Shown here: positions 42,800 through 51,576 of the stretch, in pieces
How positions within the stretch are numbered: position 1 is the first letter of the stretch
Layout: every line of letters begins with the position of its first letter
Assembly: GCF_010820665.1 (NCBI RefSeq)
Contig: NZ_JAAIKC010000011.1
Span: 71,504-135,503 of the forward strand
Origin: Paenibacillus sp. SYP-B3998
Lineage (GTDB): Bacteria; Bacillota; Bacilli; Paenibacillales; NBRC-103111
Reading direction: 5' to 3'
DNA: 64,000 nucleotides
Notes under the pieces: model-generated
What the model was told of the DNA's origin: nothing
What the model saw: the letters and a program-made list of their open reading frames with translations, nothing else
Databases searched by the model: none
Made by a program: the position numbers and the translations under genes

Positions 42800-42960
42800 T
42801 TCAAGTTAATCCTCCCTAAACCAACCGTCCATCCCGTGAAGAATCGGCGCTCTTGTATATAGTTCTAATTATAAGCTAAATTCGCTATAAATGCATGAAT
42901 TCCTCTTTTTTTGTGAAATTTCGACAAAACCATTAACAGGAAGGTTTCACGGATGTTGGA

Positions 42961-42979
42961 ACCGTCAAGACTTGACGGT
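42961..42979 (-). repeat. Perfect inverted repeat at the spoIIID 3' end
   Basis: 8-bp arms ACCGTCAA/TTGACGGT around a 3-base spacer, overlapping the last codons of spoIIID. No T tract follows on the minus strand, so it is not a standard terminator; it could be an RNA 3'-end stabiliser or protein site. Confidence 0.5.
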
Positions 42980-43255
42980 GACTAGGTTATCGGAAGGCTT
43001 CGGGTTTCGAGTTTTACGGTACTTGATTTTCGTTGCTTCTCCTCCCCTGAGATGCCTAATGGATTTGTGATACTCCAGAATGTGCTTCACCTGATTGGCC
43101 AGGTCCGGGTTTATTTCCGGCAGCCGTTCTGTTAGATCCTTATGCACCGTGCTTTTGGAAACGCCAAATTCCTTAGCAATAGTGCGAACCGTGTTCTTGG
43201 TCTCGACGATACAGGTACCAATCTTAATGGTTCGCTCTTTGATGTAATCGTGCAC
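42965..43255 (-). CDS. spoIIID: Stage III sporulation transcription factor SpoIIID
   Basis: DNA-binding regulator in the mother cell, acting on sigma-E and sigma-K genes. It is 96 residues. The N-terminal block is almost identical to that of B. subtilis (MHDYIKERTIKIG), with the helix-turn-helix AKEFGVSKSTVHKDL at about 28-42 and the LRGGEATKIKYRKT basic stretch near 70. The start is GTG (43253-43255), 8 bases after GGAGG. A sigma-E-like promoter lies upstream and a terminator isolates it from spoIIQ. Confidence 0.97.
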   Translation of the reverse strand: MHDYIKERTIKIGTCIVETKNTVRTIAKEFGVSKSTVHKDLTERLPEINPDLANQVKHILEYHKSIRHLRGGEATKIKYRKTRNPKPSDNLVTVKS

Positions 43256-43289
43256 TCCCCTCGCCTCCCTACTCGAGATAGTTTGGTAA

Positions 43290-43317
43290 AGTATATGAGG
43301 GGCATGACTAGATATTC
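43290..43317 (-). promoter_or_regulatory. Sigma-E-like promoter of spoIIID
   Basis: Minus-strand GAATATC (43311-43317), 13-base spacer and CATATACT (43290-43297). The -10 matches the sigma-E pattern CATACAnT at most positions; the spacer is one short. The gene is sigma-E controlled in Bacillus, which supports the call. Confidence 0.45.
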
Positions 43318-43370
43318 TACGTAGCCAAGCCTTAGCAGCTCATTTCTCACATTTATTTTCTAAAAAATGC

Positions 43371-43398
43371 AAAAAAGCAGCAGGATAAACCCGCTGCT
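43371..43398 (-). terminator. Terminator of spoIIQ
   Basis: 9-bp stem (43376-43384 with 43390-43398, one G-T pair), 5-base loop, followed by TTTTT on the minus strand. It lies 17 bases after the spoIIQ stop. Confidence 0.85.
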
Positions 43399-43414
43399 CC
43401 CCCCTATTTAAGGC

Positions 43415-44155
43415 TTATTGCTGTTTTTCGTTCAAAATCGTCTCTGGATTTACCGCTGCGCCATCAATACCCTGACGGACTTCGAAGTGCAGGTGAACAC
43501 CATCTTCTTTTTCAAAATCGTTGCGTCCGGCTTTGGCAATGACATCACCTTTTTTTACGTCAGCGCCTTTGATGACTTTCACGTCAGCCAAGCTTTGATA
43601 GACCGTTACCAGTCCGTTGGTGTGCGTAATTTCAACGAGACTGCCCACGACCGGGCTTTGATCGACGGCAGTCACTTTACCACTCAACGCAGCCAGTACA
43701 TCAAAAGCAGCACCATCCTTCGTTTTTAGATCAACGGCAGTGTGAGGCGTTAATTGATCGTTGTATTGAATCATAGCCGCCTGCTTCACTTCATTCGTTG
43801 CGCTGGTGTCATAGAAGGGGATCGAAACGGTAACTTGGGTCTTGTCTTTCACAGGCCATTGCATGGTTTCGGCATGAGCGGATACCGCCATCGAGTTGTC
43901 CGGTGCTTTGGATGAGTCTGTACCTTTTTCATTGCTGCTAACCTTAATCCCCAGTTCATCTTGGCTGACTATTTTCTTCCCGGTGTCCTGGTACACCCAC
44001 ATTAAGGTTAAGATAATTGCCGCTGCTGCCATATACGTCGCTGGGAACACCCATTTTTTAGCAAGCAACCTCTTCCATGGAGATGTTACGCCTTGTGCTC
44101 CTTGCGCAGTTTTAGGAGCTTCTTCTTTCTGAAAACCTTTGTTTTGATCATTCAT
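43415..44155 (-). CDS. spoIIQ: Forespore M23-type protein SpoIIQ
   Basis: Part of the forespore side of the SpoIIQ-SpoIIIAH channel and engulfment ratchet. The ATG at 44153-44155 has GAGGTG before it and gives 246 residues; the longer frame to 44185 has no site. One membrane segment lies near 38-58 (WVFPATYMAAAAIILTLMWV). The LytM domain (about 130-240) holds PHTAVDL, an HxxxD motif, and HLHFEVRQG, an HxH motif, so the zinc ligands are kept; they are partly lost in B. subtilis SpoIIQ. It is next to spoIID and spoIIID. Confidence 0.92.
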   Translation of the reverse strand: MNDQNKGFQKEEAPKTAQGAQGVTSPWKRLLAKKWVFPATYMAAAAIILTLMWVYQDTGKKIVSQDELGIKVSSNEKGTDSSKAPDNSMAVSAHAETMQWPVKDKTQVTVSIPFYDTSATNEVKQAAMIQYNDQLTPHTAVDLKTKDGAAFDVLAALSGKVTAVDQSPVVGSLVEITHTNGLVTVYQSLADVKVIKGADVKKGDVIAKAGRNDFEKEDGVHLHFEVRQGIDGAAVNPETILNEKQQ

Positions 44156-44237
44156 GGTTATCACCTCATCAACCATTCTTGACACATTTAAAGGTTTTAT
44201 ACTTGAAGAAACATATTTTTATAGAAACGGTAAATGT

Positions 44238-45284
44238 CTAAGTTTTGTTGATATAAGGGGTAGCTTTTTCGATAGAGACACCCGTGTAATAGTAGGTTAC
44301 AATTTCTTCTGCGCGCTTGCCTTCCTTAGCCATACCATTGGCTCCCCACTGGCTGAGGCCTACACCATGTCCATATCCGTAGGTGGTAAACACAATCTGC
44401 TGCGATCCCTTCCACTTCCATATAAATTGAGAGGAGGCTAGCCCTAGTTTCTCTCTTACTTCACGACCGGAAAAGGTTTTCCCGCCAATCGTCATACTTT
44501 TGATGCGATGACCTGTGGACCACTCTAGTACTTTCATTCCCTTCGAGCTTGTGCTTATTGTCGCAATATTGGCCACGCCTAGCTTCTGCAGCACACTTGT
44601 ATAGCTAAGTTCGATTGTTTCCTCATATCGAGGAGAAAGCTTCACATCCCACGGACTTGGCACACTGCGCAAATAGGGGATTTTGAAAGGCCAATAATCC
44701 TCTGAGTTCTCTGTATATCCATTGCTCGTAGAGAAAAAAGTAGCATTAATCGGCTGATGCTGATAAGTAAGAATCTCATCCTTTGTTTCGTTTACTGCCT
44801 TGCTGATCTTGGCCATGTTCGTCTCGTATACACGCTTGTCCCACTTCTCCCTTAGCTCTTGTTCGTTAAGATAGGCTTGATGCGCAGTCGTATCTGTCAC
44901 CAATGCGTCACGGACTGGCATATTGCTATAATCCTGCTCCAGCGCCCTACGCACCACGTAGGTACGCGCAGCCATGGCCTGCGCCTTCAAGGCCTCGAGC
45001 TCGAAGTCGATGGGCATTTCGGCGGCAAGCACGCCTTTTACATATTGCTCAAGGGGGACGGTTTCAATTACATCCTTCTTGGACAGGTACACAGGAACCA
45101 TAAAACCTTGCTCTGTGGGCTGAACAGGCAGTTCCTTCGTGCCGCCAGAAGGATCAGAGATTCCGTATGGAATCTTTTTGACTAGTAATCCGGGTACAAT
45201 GATAGTGACACACAGCATAGTGGACAAGCAAACAGCCATCCAAAGGATGACCCTATGATTCCAAACACGTCTCTTCTTGTGCAT
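44238..45284 (-). CDS. spoIID: Stage II sporulation protein D (lytic transglycosylase)
   Basis: Membrane-bound peptidoglycan hydrolase that drives engulfment together with SpoIIM and SpoIIP. It is 348 residues. An N-terminal membrane segment spans about 12-34; the catalytic block LEQYVKGVLAAEMPIDFELEA (about 79-99) contains the active Glu. The C-terminal GYGHGVGLSQWGANGMA motif lies near 310. ATG 9 bases after GGAGG. A sigma-E-like promoter lies upstream. It neighbours spoIIQ, as in many Bacillales, and no spoIIM or spoIIP is in the window. Confidence 0.96.
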   Translation of the reverse strand: MHKKRRVWNHRVILWMAVCLSTMLCVTIIVPGLLVKKIPYGISDPSGGTKELPVQPTEQGFMVPVYLSKKDVIETVPLEQYVKGVLAAEMPIDFELEALKAQAMAARTYVVRRALEQDYSNMPVRDALVTDTTAHQAYLNEQELREKWDKRVYETNMAKISKAVNETKDEILTYQHQPINATFFSTSNGYTENSEDYWPFKIPYLRSVPSPWDVKLSPRYEETIELSYTSVLQKLGVANIATISTSSKGMKVLEWSTGHRIKSMTIGGKTFSGREVREKLGLASSQFIWKWKGSQQIVFTTYGYGHGVGLSQWGANGMAKEGKRAEEIVTYYYTGVSIEKATPYINKT

Positions 45285-45331
45285 CGTCTAGTGCCTCCAT
45301 AAGCGCGTTCGCTAGTAAGTAGTTTATATAA

Positions 45332-45360
45332 ATTAAATGGTTATTCACCTTAGCTTATGA
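45332..45360 (-). promoter_or_regulatory. Sigma-E-like promoter of spoIID
   Basis: Minus-strand TCATAAG (45354-45360), 14-base spacer and CATTTAAT (45332-45339). Spacing fits sigma-E (consensus KMATATT-N14-15-CATACAnT) and the gene is a known sigma-E target in B. subtilis. Confidence 0.45.
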
Positions 45361-45388
45361 GACAAAATACTAGAATAGAACAAGAAGA

Positions 45389-45412
45389 AGCTGGTTCCCT
45401 TAGGAACCAGCT
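45389..45412 (-). terminator. Terminator of murA
   Basis: Perfect 10-bp AGCTGGTTCC/GGAACCAGCT stem with a 4-base loop. On the minus strand it is followed by a pyrimidine tract (TCTTCTTGTTCT) rather than a pure T run. It lies about 27 bases after the murA stop. Confidence 0.75.
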
Positions 45413-45438
45413 CCGGTTTGTCGAACACGTTACATCTT

Positions 45439-46770
45439 TTAAGCAAGTGTTGGCTGAATATTAAAAAAGCCCATATCGATAGCTTCTTGCTCGATTTCTT
45501 GATTCACTTCTTGCGGCACTATTCTTTGAATATCCGCTCCCAGATCACGAAGCACATCGGTAATATCGACATATCCGCGATCAATGTGATGAACCCCGGA
45601 TATCTCGGTCTCACCGTCGGCTACTAGCGCCGCTAGAATAAGGGCAGCCCCTGCACGCAGGTCGGTAGCACATACTTTTGCGCCCTGCAGCTTAGCATTA
45701 CCGCTAACGATGGCTGTGCGACCATCGACTTTGATCTGTGCATTCATGTTCGCGAATTGTTCCACGTGCATGAAGCGATTTTCGAACACAGTCTCCGTAA
45801 CGAGACTCGTGCCGTCCGCTACCATAAGCAGTGCCATCATCTGAGACTGCATATCGGTCGGGAAGCCTGGGTAAGGCAATGTTTTCACATCTACTGCACG
45901 AAGAGGACCGGAAGCGCTGACGCGTATGCCATTTTCATCTTCGGTGATAACAACACCCATCTCTTGCATTTTGGATATTACAGGACGAAGGTGGTCTCCG
46001 ATTGCACCTTCCATATATAATTCGCTTCCCGTAATGGCCGCAGCAATCATATATGTACCCGCTTCAACCCGATCGGGTATGACCGTATGTACGACTCCGC
46101 GAAGTTTTTCGACGCCTTCTATACGAATAACGCCTGTTCCCGCGCCGCGAATGACAGCACCCATGGCATTTAAGTAATTAGCCAAATCGACAATCTCTGG
46201 CTCTTTCGCTGCATTTTCAATAACCGTTGTGCCTTCTGCAAGCGTTGCCGCCATCATAATATTTTCGGTTGCGCCTACACTGGCTACATCCAAATAAATT
46301 TTGGCGCCTTTGAGACGACCTTTAATTTTCGCTTCAATGTAACCTTGCCCCAGTTCTATTTCAGCACCCATAGCTTCGAAGCCTTTGAGATGCTGATCGA
46401 TAGGTCTTGTACCGATGGCACAACCGCCTGGAAGGGAAATTCTCGCTTGACCTAATCTTGCTAAGAGTGGGCCCATCACGAGGAAAGAAGCTCTCATTTT
46501 GCGGACAAGATCATAAGAAGCTTCGCAGGTAGTGATTTGCTGAGCGCGAACTCGAATGACCTGTTGATTGTACTCCACTTCGATTCCTAAACTTTGTAAA
46601 ACTTTATTAATGACTAGTACATCGTCAAGGGGAGGCGCATCATGGATGACGCTTTCACCTTCCGACCCCAGAATGGAAGCCGCAATAATCGGTAGAACCG
46701 CATTTTTCGCTCCGTTGATTTTCACATTGCCAGCTAACTTTCGGCCACCGCGGACGATAATTTTGCTCAT
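45439..46770 (-). CDS. murA: UDP-N-acetylglucosamine 1-carboxyvinyltransferase
   Basis: First committed enzyme of peptidoglycan synthesis, transferring enolpyruvate from PEP to UDP-GlcNAc. It is 443 residues from the second of two adjacent ATGs, which is 7 bases from GGAGG against 4 for the first. Signatures: [20 protein letters not shown] at the start and the catalytic-Cys loop [16 protein letters not shown] (Cys117, the fosfomycin target). The C-terminal [13 protein letters not shown] and [16 protein letters not shown] regions follow. A sigma-A-like promoter is about 70 bases upstream. Gram-positives often have two MurA; whether this is MurA or MurZ cannot be told, but its place next to spoIID suggests MurAA. 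Confidence 0.95.
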   Translation of the reverse strand: MSKIIVRGGRKLAGNVKINGAKNAVLPIIAASILGSEGESVIHDAPPLDDVLVINKVLQSLGIEVEYNQQVIRVRAQQITTCEASYDLVRKMRASFLVMGPLLARLGQARISLPGGCAIGTRPIDQHLKGFEAMGAEIELGQGYIEAKIKGRLKGAKIYLDVASVGATENIMMAATLAEGTTVIENAAKEPEIVDLANYLNAMGAVIRGAGTGVIRIEGVEKLRGVVHTVIPDRVEAGTYMIAAAITGSELYMEGAIGDHLRPVISKMQEMGVVITEDENGIRVSASGPLRAVDVKTLPYPGFPTDMQSQMMALLMVADGTSLVTETVFENRFMHVEQFANMNAQIKVDGRTAIVSGNAKLQGAKVCATDLRAGAALILAALVADGETEISGVHHIDRGYVDITDVLRDLGADIQRIVPQEVNQEIEQEAIDMGFFNIQPTLA

Positions 46771-46834
46771 CATGGTCCCTCCGCGAACTTATTTTGAATT
46801 TACGCAGTGTTTATAACACATTTCACATTTCCTA

Positions 46835-46863
46835 AGTTTATCATTTCACCCTATAATGGACAA
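46835..46863 (-). promoter_or_regulatory. Sigma-A-like promoter candidate of murA
   Basis: Minus-strand TTGTCC (46858-46863), 17-base spacer and TAAACT (46835-46840), each a 4/6 match. It lies about 65 bases before the murA ATG. Confidence 0.35.
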
Positions 46864-47048
46864 CTGTGTTCTTTTGGCATTCTAACTGCCATCCATAGAG
46901 TTCGGATGAGGTTTCTCTTTTCGATCCGTTCTATTATCCATTGTTGACAAGAAAACTGCTCATTATTCGAAAATATTTGCTTTTCGAGCCCTACAAATAG
47001 GCTATTCACCTAAAAAAGCTTCATTATGTGTAAATGTTTGCTTTGCTG

Positions 47049-47309
47049 TTAAAATAATTTACTGAAGCCCATGGAGAAACCAAGATATTGAATAAAAAAG
47101 CTGGCAACGAGATGACCTAAGCCAATGGACAGCAAAATCTGCAGCATAATCGCTTGAGCACCTTTAGGCCTTCTGAGTAAGACATCAAAGCGAAACGACT
47201 GCAACGCCCACCAAGAGAGGCCTATACACACTATATAAACAGCAATATCGACCACATTCATAAGTGAGGCGTATTTTGCCGCCTCACTCCATTTATCTGT
47301 ATCTGCCAT
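47049..47309 (-). CDS. ywzB: DUF1146 family membrane protein (YwzB-like)
   Basis: 86 residues with two membrane segments (about 20-38 and 52-78). The family motif SWWALQSFRFDVLLRRPKG sits between them. ATG 6 bases after AAGGGAG. In B. subtilis it lies between murAA and the ATP synthase genes, and here it is between murA and the complex I genes. Function unknown, but its position next to respiratory genes is conserved. Confidence 0.88.
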   Translation of the reverse strand: MADTDKWSEAAKYASLMNVVDIAVYIVCIGLSWWALQSFRFDVLLRRPKGAQAIMLQILLSIGLGHLVASFFIQYLGFSMGFSKLF

Positions 47310-47327
47310 GCGCGACTCCCTTCCGCA

Positions 47328-49856
47328 TTACCGATTTAGAACTTTCGCCAGCATTGTTGCGAATTCAGCACGGGATGCTTGCGCATCTGGATGAAACGTA
47401 CCATCCGGATACCCGCCAATCCAGCCGTCAGCCGACATTTGCTTGAGTATGCCAACACCCCAATAGGATTCACTAACATCACTAAATGGAGAATTGCCCC
47501 TTCTTTTCCCGGTCATATTCATACTGCGAGCAAGCATCTGTGTCATTTCCATCCGCGTCAACGTCCGGTCCGGTCCAAAAGTTCCATCCGGGTAGCCATC
47601 TACAAGATCAGCCTGCACGGCTTTGGCTATATAATCGTATGCCCAGTGCGAAGCGCTCAGGTCATTGAAAAGTAGTTTTTTCTGCTTCGTCAGTCTCAAA
47701 GCTCGCGCCAAGACGGTGGCCGCCTCTGCACGGGTAATGGGTTGATTGGGAGCAAATCGGTAATTACCGTAGCCGCTAATCACCTCTTGTTGGGTAAGCT
47801 TGGTTATCGCATCCACTGCCCAGTGGCCATCGATATCGATAAATCCGCTTATTAGCGGATATCCCGCTACTTTTAACCGGTACATCTGGCTTAATAACGC
47901 TTTGTTCGCTTGCAGTTTAATATAATAGGTGCCTTGATCCAGAACCTTATGTAAGAATAGGGTTTCCTTTCCGTATTCGCTTTTGTATGTGCCCTGCTCT
48001 TTTAAAGAACTGTCGTACAAGGTAGCATAAACAAGGCGCGTTTTGGGGATATTCGTCAAACTGATTTGAGCAAGACCATCCTTACCCATACGGAATTCGA
48101 ACCAATCCACATCATCGTCTTTGTCAAATAGGCCCTCGTATTCCGAAAGCATAGCAGCAAAAGTTGCTTGGTAGGGTTTATCATTAGGTTCATTCGGATC
48201 AATTAGCTTCGGCGTATACTCAATCTCCAGCGTATACTCCCCCGTGATCGGTTCCGAATAGTCCTTGATGTTACTTACACGAATATAGTATTGGCCGGGT
48301 AATAACTCCATCTGAGAGCTAATCTCTATTGCCCCATCGCCGGCCTGATCAATGATAAATCCCTTTTCCCCTTCCTTCTGGAAGAAAATCGCCGGGTCAA
48401 TCCGACCGGTATCGACAGATACCTTCACGCGCATCGTACCTGACTTCTCAAGGGGGAGAGCAAACCAATCCAAATCACCCTTTTTGTGAAAAGTTCCGCG
48501 TATTGTCTGACTCCGGGGAGGAAGAACGAACGCTTTGTACTGCTTATCGTTATTCTCAAACGGATCCTGATAGATACGGAAATCAGTACGCAAGGAATAG
48601 CTCAACGAAGTTTTGCGCGCACGATCAACCGTCTGAAGCTGAACATAGGTGCGCCCTTTAGTTACTTGGAACGTAAACGATTGGTTAGCGGCATCTCCAC
48701 TGTTAGTGGTAAAAACCTCTCCAGAATCAATACTTGCACGGATAGCTGTACCGTCGCCACTGCGAAGCGTCAGCTCGATGGAGCCATCGTATGGCGCATC
48801 AATTGCAAACCAGTCTTGATCTTGCGCAGAGCTTAACGTCGCTTGAATGGATGCGTGAACAGGAAGCATGGTTGCTTGGTCCTGACGATTATTCGGCTCG
48901 AAGCGATCCTCGCTGTAAGACTGTGTGAGCGCTTGATCGACGCGCAGCATGCCATAACCCGTATGATCATCCCAACCTTGTGTGTCTAGATCTTCCGCGG
49001 ATTGTTCGAGTAAATCCCGAACTTCGTAAGCCCGAAGCCCTGGATATTTCCCCCAGACGAGCGCGGCTGCGGCGGCTACTTGCGGGGCAGCCATCGAGCT
49101 GCCGTCCTGGTATTGGTAGCCACCCCCAAGCGCTGTCGTGTAGACGTCCCATGGAGCCACAATATCTAGCTCGGGTCCGAAATTGGAGTGGGCATCTGCG
49201 TGTTTATCTGCCGTAACTCCGCCAACAGCGAGTACCGTCGGATACGCCGCTGGGTATTTGACACTGGTGCCTTCGTTGCCGACTGCAGCTACTAACAGCA
49301 CATTACGATCTTCCGCATACTGTACAATATCCGCTAAATAATCAGAGTATTTGTTCAGTCCGAGCGAAAGCACGACAATCTTCGCACCGTGATCAACTGC
49401 GTATCGTATCCCTTCGCCAAGCTTCGCTTCACCACCTGTACCATCAGCCTCCAGCGCTTTTATAGGCATGATTTTGGCGTTTGGCGCAATGCCTGCAATC
49501 CCTTTATCGTTATTAAGCGTGGCTGCGATGATACCAGCTACGTTAGTTCCATGTCCGTTATCATCATTAGGCTTATTCCCCTGCTGGAAGAGGTTCATAC
49601 CTTCCACAAAGTTGCCTATTAGGTCAGGATGCGAAAGATCAACGCCCGTATCTACAACAGCTACAACAATTGAGTTCTTCGTATCTCCTGTTGCCGCCCA
49701 AGCCTCATTCATATGAATCATATCCAAATAGGCTTGTTTCACCCTCATTGGGTCTGTCGATAGCGGATAGGCCGCATCTGCTTTTGGTAGGATCCCTGCA
49801 AGCTCTATAACCAACATCATTATTGCAATAAGTAGAAGGTGTTGAGTCAGTTTCAT
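47328..49856 (-). CDS. SLH-anchored subtilisin-like serine protease (S8)
   Basis: 842-residue exported protease. Signal peptide at about 1-29. The S8 domain (about 55-320) has the full catalytic set: D69 (VAVVDTGVD), H102 (DNGHGTNVAGI), N194 (AVGNEG) and S254 (DGSSMAAPQV). Three PPC-like beta domains follow (about 320-640; EPNNRQDQATM, ENNDKQYKAF, EPNDKPYQAT). Three clear SLH motifs end the protein (665-842; IDGHWAVDAITKLTQQEV; SHWAYDYIAKAVQADLV; SYWGVGILKQMSADGW). No I9 propeptide is seen between signal and protease. It has no strong ribosome site. Likely displayed on the surface for processing. Confidence 0.94.
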   Translation of the reverse strand: MKLTQHLLLIAIMMLVIELAGILPKADAAYPLSTDPMRVKQAYLDMIHMNEAWAATGDTKNSIVVAVVDTGVDLSHPDLIGNFVEGMNLFQQGNKPNDDNGHGTNVAGIIAATLNNDKGIAGIAPNAKIMPIKALEADGTGGEAKLGEGIRYAVDHGAKIVVLSLGLNKYSDYLADIVQYAEDRNVLLVAAVGNEGTSVKYPAAYPTVLAVGGVTADKHADAHSNFGPELDIVAPWDVYTTALGGGYQYQDGSSMAAPQVAAAAALVWGKYPGLRAYEVRDLLEQSAEDLDTQGWDDHTGYGMLRVDQALTQSYSEDRFEPNNRQDQATMLPVHASIQATLSSAQDQDWFAIDAPYDGSIELTLRSGDGTAIRASIDSGEVFTTNSGDAANQSFTFQVTKGRTYVQLQTVDRARKTSLSYSLRTDFRIYQDPFENNDKQYKAFVLPPRSQTIRGTFHKKGDLDWFALPLEKSGTMRVKVSVDTGRIDPAIFFQKEGEKGFIIDQAGDGAIEISSQMELLPGQYYIRVSNIKDYSEPITGEYTLEIEYTPKLIDPNEPNDKPYQATFAAMLSEYEGLFDKDDDVDWFEFRMGKDGLAQISLTNIPKTRLVYATLYDSSLKEQGTYKSEYGKETLFLHKVLDQGTYYIKLQANKALLSQMYRLKVAGYPLISGFIDIDGHWAVDAITKLTQQEVISGYGNYRFAPNQPITRAEAATVLARALRLTKQKKLLFNDLSASHWAYDYIAKAVQADLVDGYPDGTFGPDRTLTRMEMTQMLARSMNMTGKRRGNSPFSDVSESYWGVGILKQMSADGWIGGYPDGTFHPDAQASRAEFATMLAKVLNR

Positions 49857-50007
49857 GAAATCACAGGCTTTCTTATTTATAATAGTCTTCTACACATTAT
49901 CTATCTATACCACATTCGCAGTCTTCATGATACCTTTAACGGTTTTTCGTCGCAAAAAGTTCAGATCTAAGCGATATTTTTATTATGTATTTTCTGGATT
50001 AGACGTA

Positions 50008-50050
50008 AAAAGAGCCTTCTCCCACTTTTTACGTGGAAAAAGACTCTTTT
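50008..50050 (-). terminator. Terminator of the nuo operon
   Basis: 18-bp stem with three G-T pairs around a 7-base loop (50008-50025 with 50033-50050). Only a short T tract precedes ACGTC on the minus strand. It lies 10 bases after the nuoN stop. Confidence 0.8.
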
Positions 50051-50060
50051 AGAAGGTCCT

Positions 50061-51572
50061 TTACATAATCAGAAAATCTTTCGTCAAGCTGAAGATCGAT
50101 TCAATCCCTTTCAGTACGACCTGGGGAACAAAACCCAACGCCAACCCGATTAAGGCACACAACCAGACGGTGATGCCAAGGGGTACAGAAACTTTAACCT
50201 CCGAAGGTTCATAATCACTGCGCATGAACATTTGGCGAACAACACCGAAGTAATAGTACAAAGAGACGACGCTGGTGGCGATCATTAGGGCACCGAGCCA
50301 ATACTGATGCGTCTGCATCGTTCCTAAGATGATGTAGAACTTCCCGAAGAATCCACCCGATACAGGAATACCGGCTAATGAGAGCACAATCAACACCATG
50401 GCTACAGCTGTTAACGGTGCTCGGTAGTATAAGCCACCGAAACCTTTCAACTCCGTATGCCCTTCCGCTTGCTCTATAATCATTAAGACGGCGAATGCTC
50501 CCATATTCATGAACAAGTAAGCAATCAGATAGAAAATAAATTCAGAGAAGTTACTATAATGCGTACCTGAGAAATAAGTCCCTATCGGTACCAGCAAATA
50601 ACCGGCGTTGGCTACTCCTGAATAAGCAAGGAGCCTCTTCATGTTTGTTTGTTTCAACGCAATGAAATTACCCGCTACCATGGCAATAGCCGCCATCACC
50701 GATATAGCTAGAAATACATCAGATTGGATCGCGCTTCCCTCAAATCTGCTGAACCCAAACAGGGCATAAAACACACGAAACAAGATGGCGAAGCCTGCCG
50801 CCTTGGATACAACCGCTAAGAAGGCCGCAATCGGTGTTGGAGCACCTTGATACACATCAGGTGCCCAGCTGTGGAACGGGGCAGCGGCAATCTTGAAACC
50901 GAAACCTGCCAGCAGCAAGAAGAAAGACACGTAAATCAGAGCTTCATAGGATGGAATGAGTGACGGCAAGGCCGCACCAATTTGCGATAAATTTGTCGAT
51001 CCGGCCATCCCGTATAGAAATGACATCCCATACAAAATGATCGCAGATGATATCCCACCCATCACTAAGTACTTGAATGCACCTTCGTTGGACTGATGAT
51101 TGTTTTTCTTCATCGCCACGAGCAAGTAGGATGTAATACTAAGTAGCTCGAGCCCAACATACAGCGTAATTAAATCTCCGGAAGAAGACATAATCATCCC
51201 GCCTAATGCAGCTGGAAGCAAAAAGTAGTAATACTCGCCGATATGTGGAATGTCTATTTTTTTGACGAAACCCAGACTCATCAGAACAACAAAACCTGTC
51301 CCCGTCAGTACGAATAGCTTCAGGAGGTTAGAGAAATCATCTATCCGATAGCTATGGTTGAGCAGTTGAATGGCCTCAGTCGGATTCAACTGCAAAAGTA
51401 CAAATACCCCAGAAACAACAATGCCGATTAGAGTGAGCCATCCAATGATGGAGCGGCTAACTTTCTCTGGCATAATCAAATCCAATAGCGAGAGGATGAT
51501 CGCGGTGGCGATCAGCGAGAGCTCAGGGAGCAGATGCGATAAATCGGCGACATGGAGTCGAAGCTGTTCCAC
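50061..51572 (-). CDS. nuoN: NADH-quinone oxidoreductase subunit N
   Basis: Antiporter-like proton-pumping subunit in the membrane arm of complex I. It is 503 residues with about fourteen membrane segments. Family signatures are YYYFLLPAALGGMIMSSSGD near 105-125, the charged helix GLELLSITSYLLVAMK near 140 and FKIAAAPFHSWAPDVYQGAP near 228. The start is GTG (51570-51572), 9 bases after AGGAGG. Last gene of the operon, 4 bases after nuoM. Confidence 0.96.
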   Translation of the reverse strand: MEQLRLHVADLSHLLPELSLIATAIILSLLDLIMPEKVSRSIIGWLTLIGIVVSGVFVLLQLNPTEAIQLLNHSYRIDDFSNLLKLFVLTGTGFVVLMSLGFVKKIDIPHIGEYYYFLLPAALGGMIMSSSGDLITLYVGLELLSITSYLLVAMKKNNHQSNEGAFKYLVMGGISSAIILYGMSFLYGMAGSTNLSQIGAALPSLIPSYEALIYVSFFLLLAGFGFKIAAAPFHSWAPDVYQGAPTPIAAFLAVVSKAAGFAILFRVFYALFGFSRFEGSAIQSDVFLAISVMAAIAMVAGNFIALKQTNMKRLLAYSGVANAGYLLVPIGTYFSGTHYSNFSEFIFYLIAYLFMNMGAFAVLMIIEQAEGHTELKGFGGLYYRAPLTAVAMVLIVLSLAGIPVSGGFFGKFYIILGTMQTHQYWLGALMIATSVVSLYYYFGVVRQMFMRSDYEPSEVKVSVPLGITVWLCALIGLALGFVPQVVLKGIESIFSLTKDFLIM

Positions 51573-51576
51573 CGGA

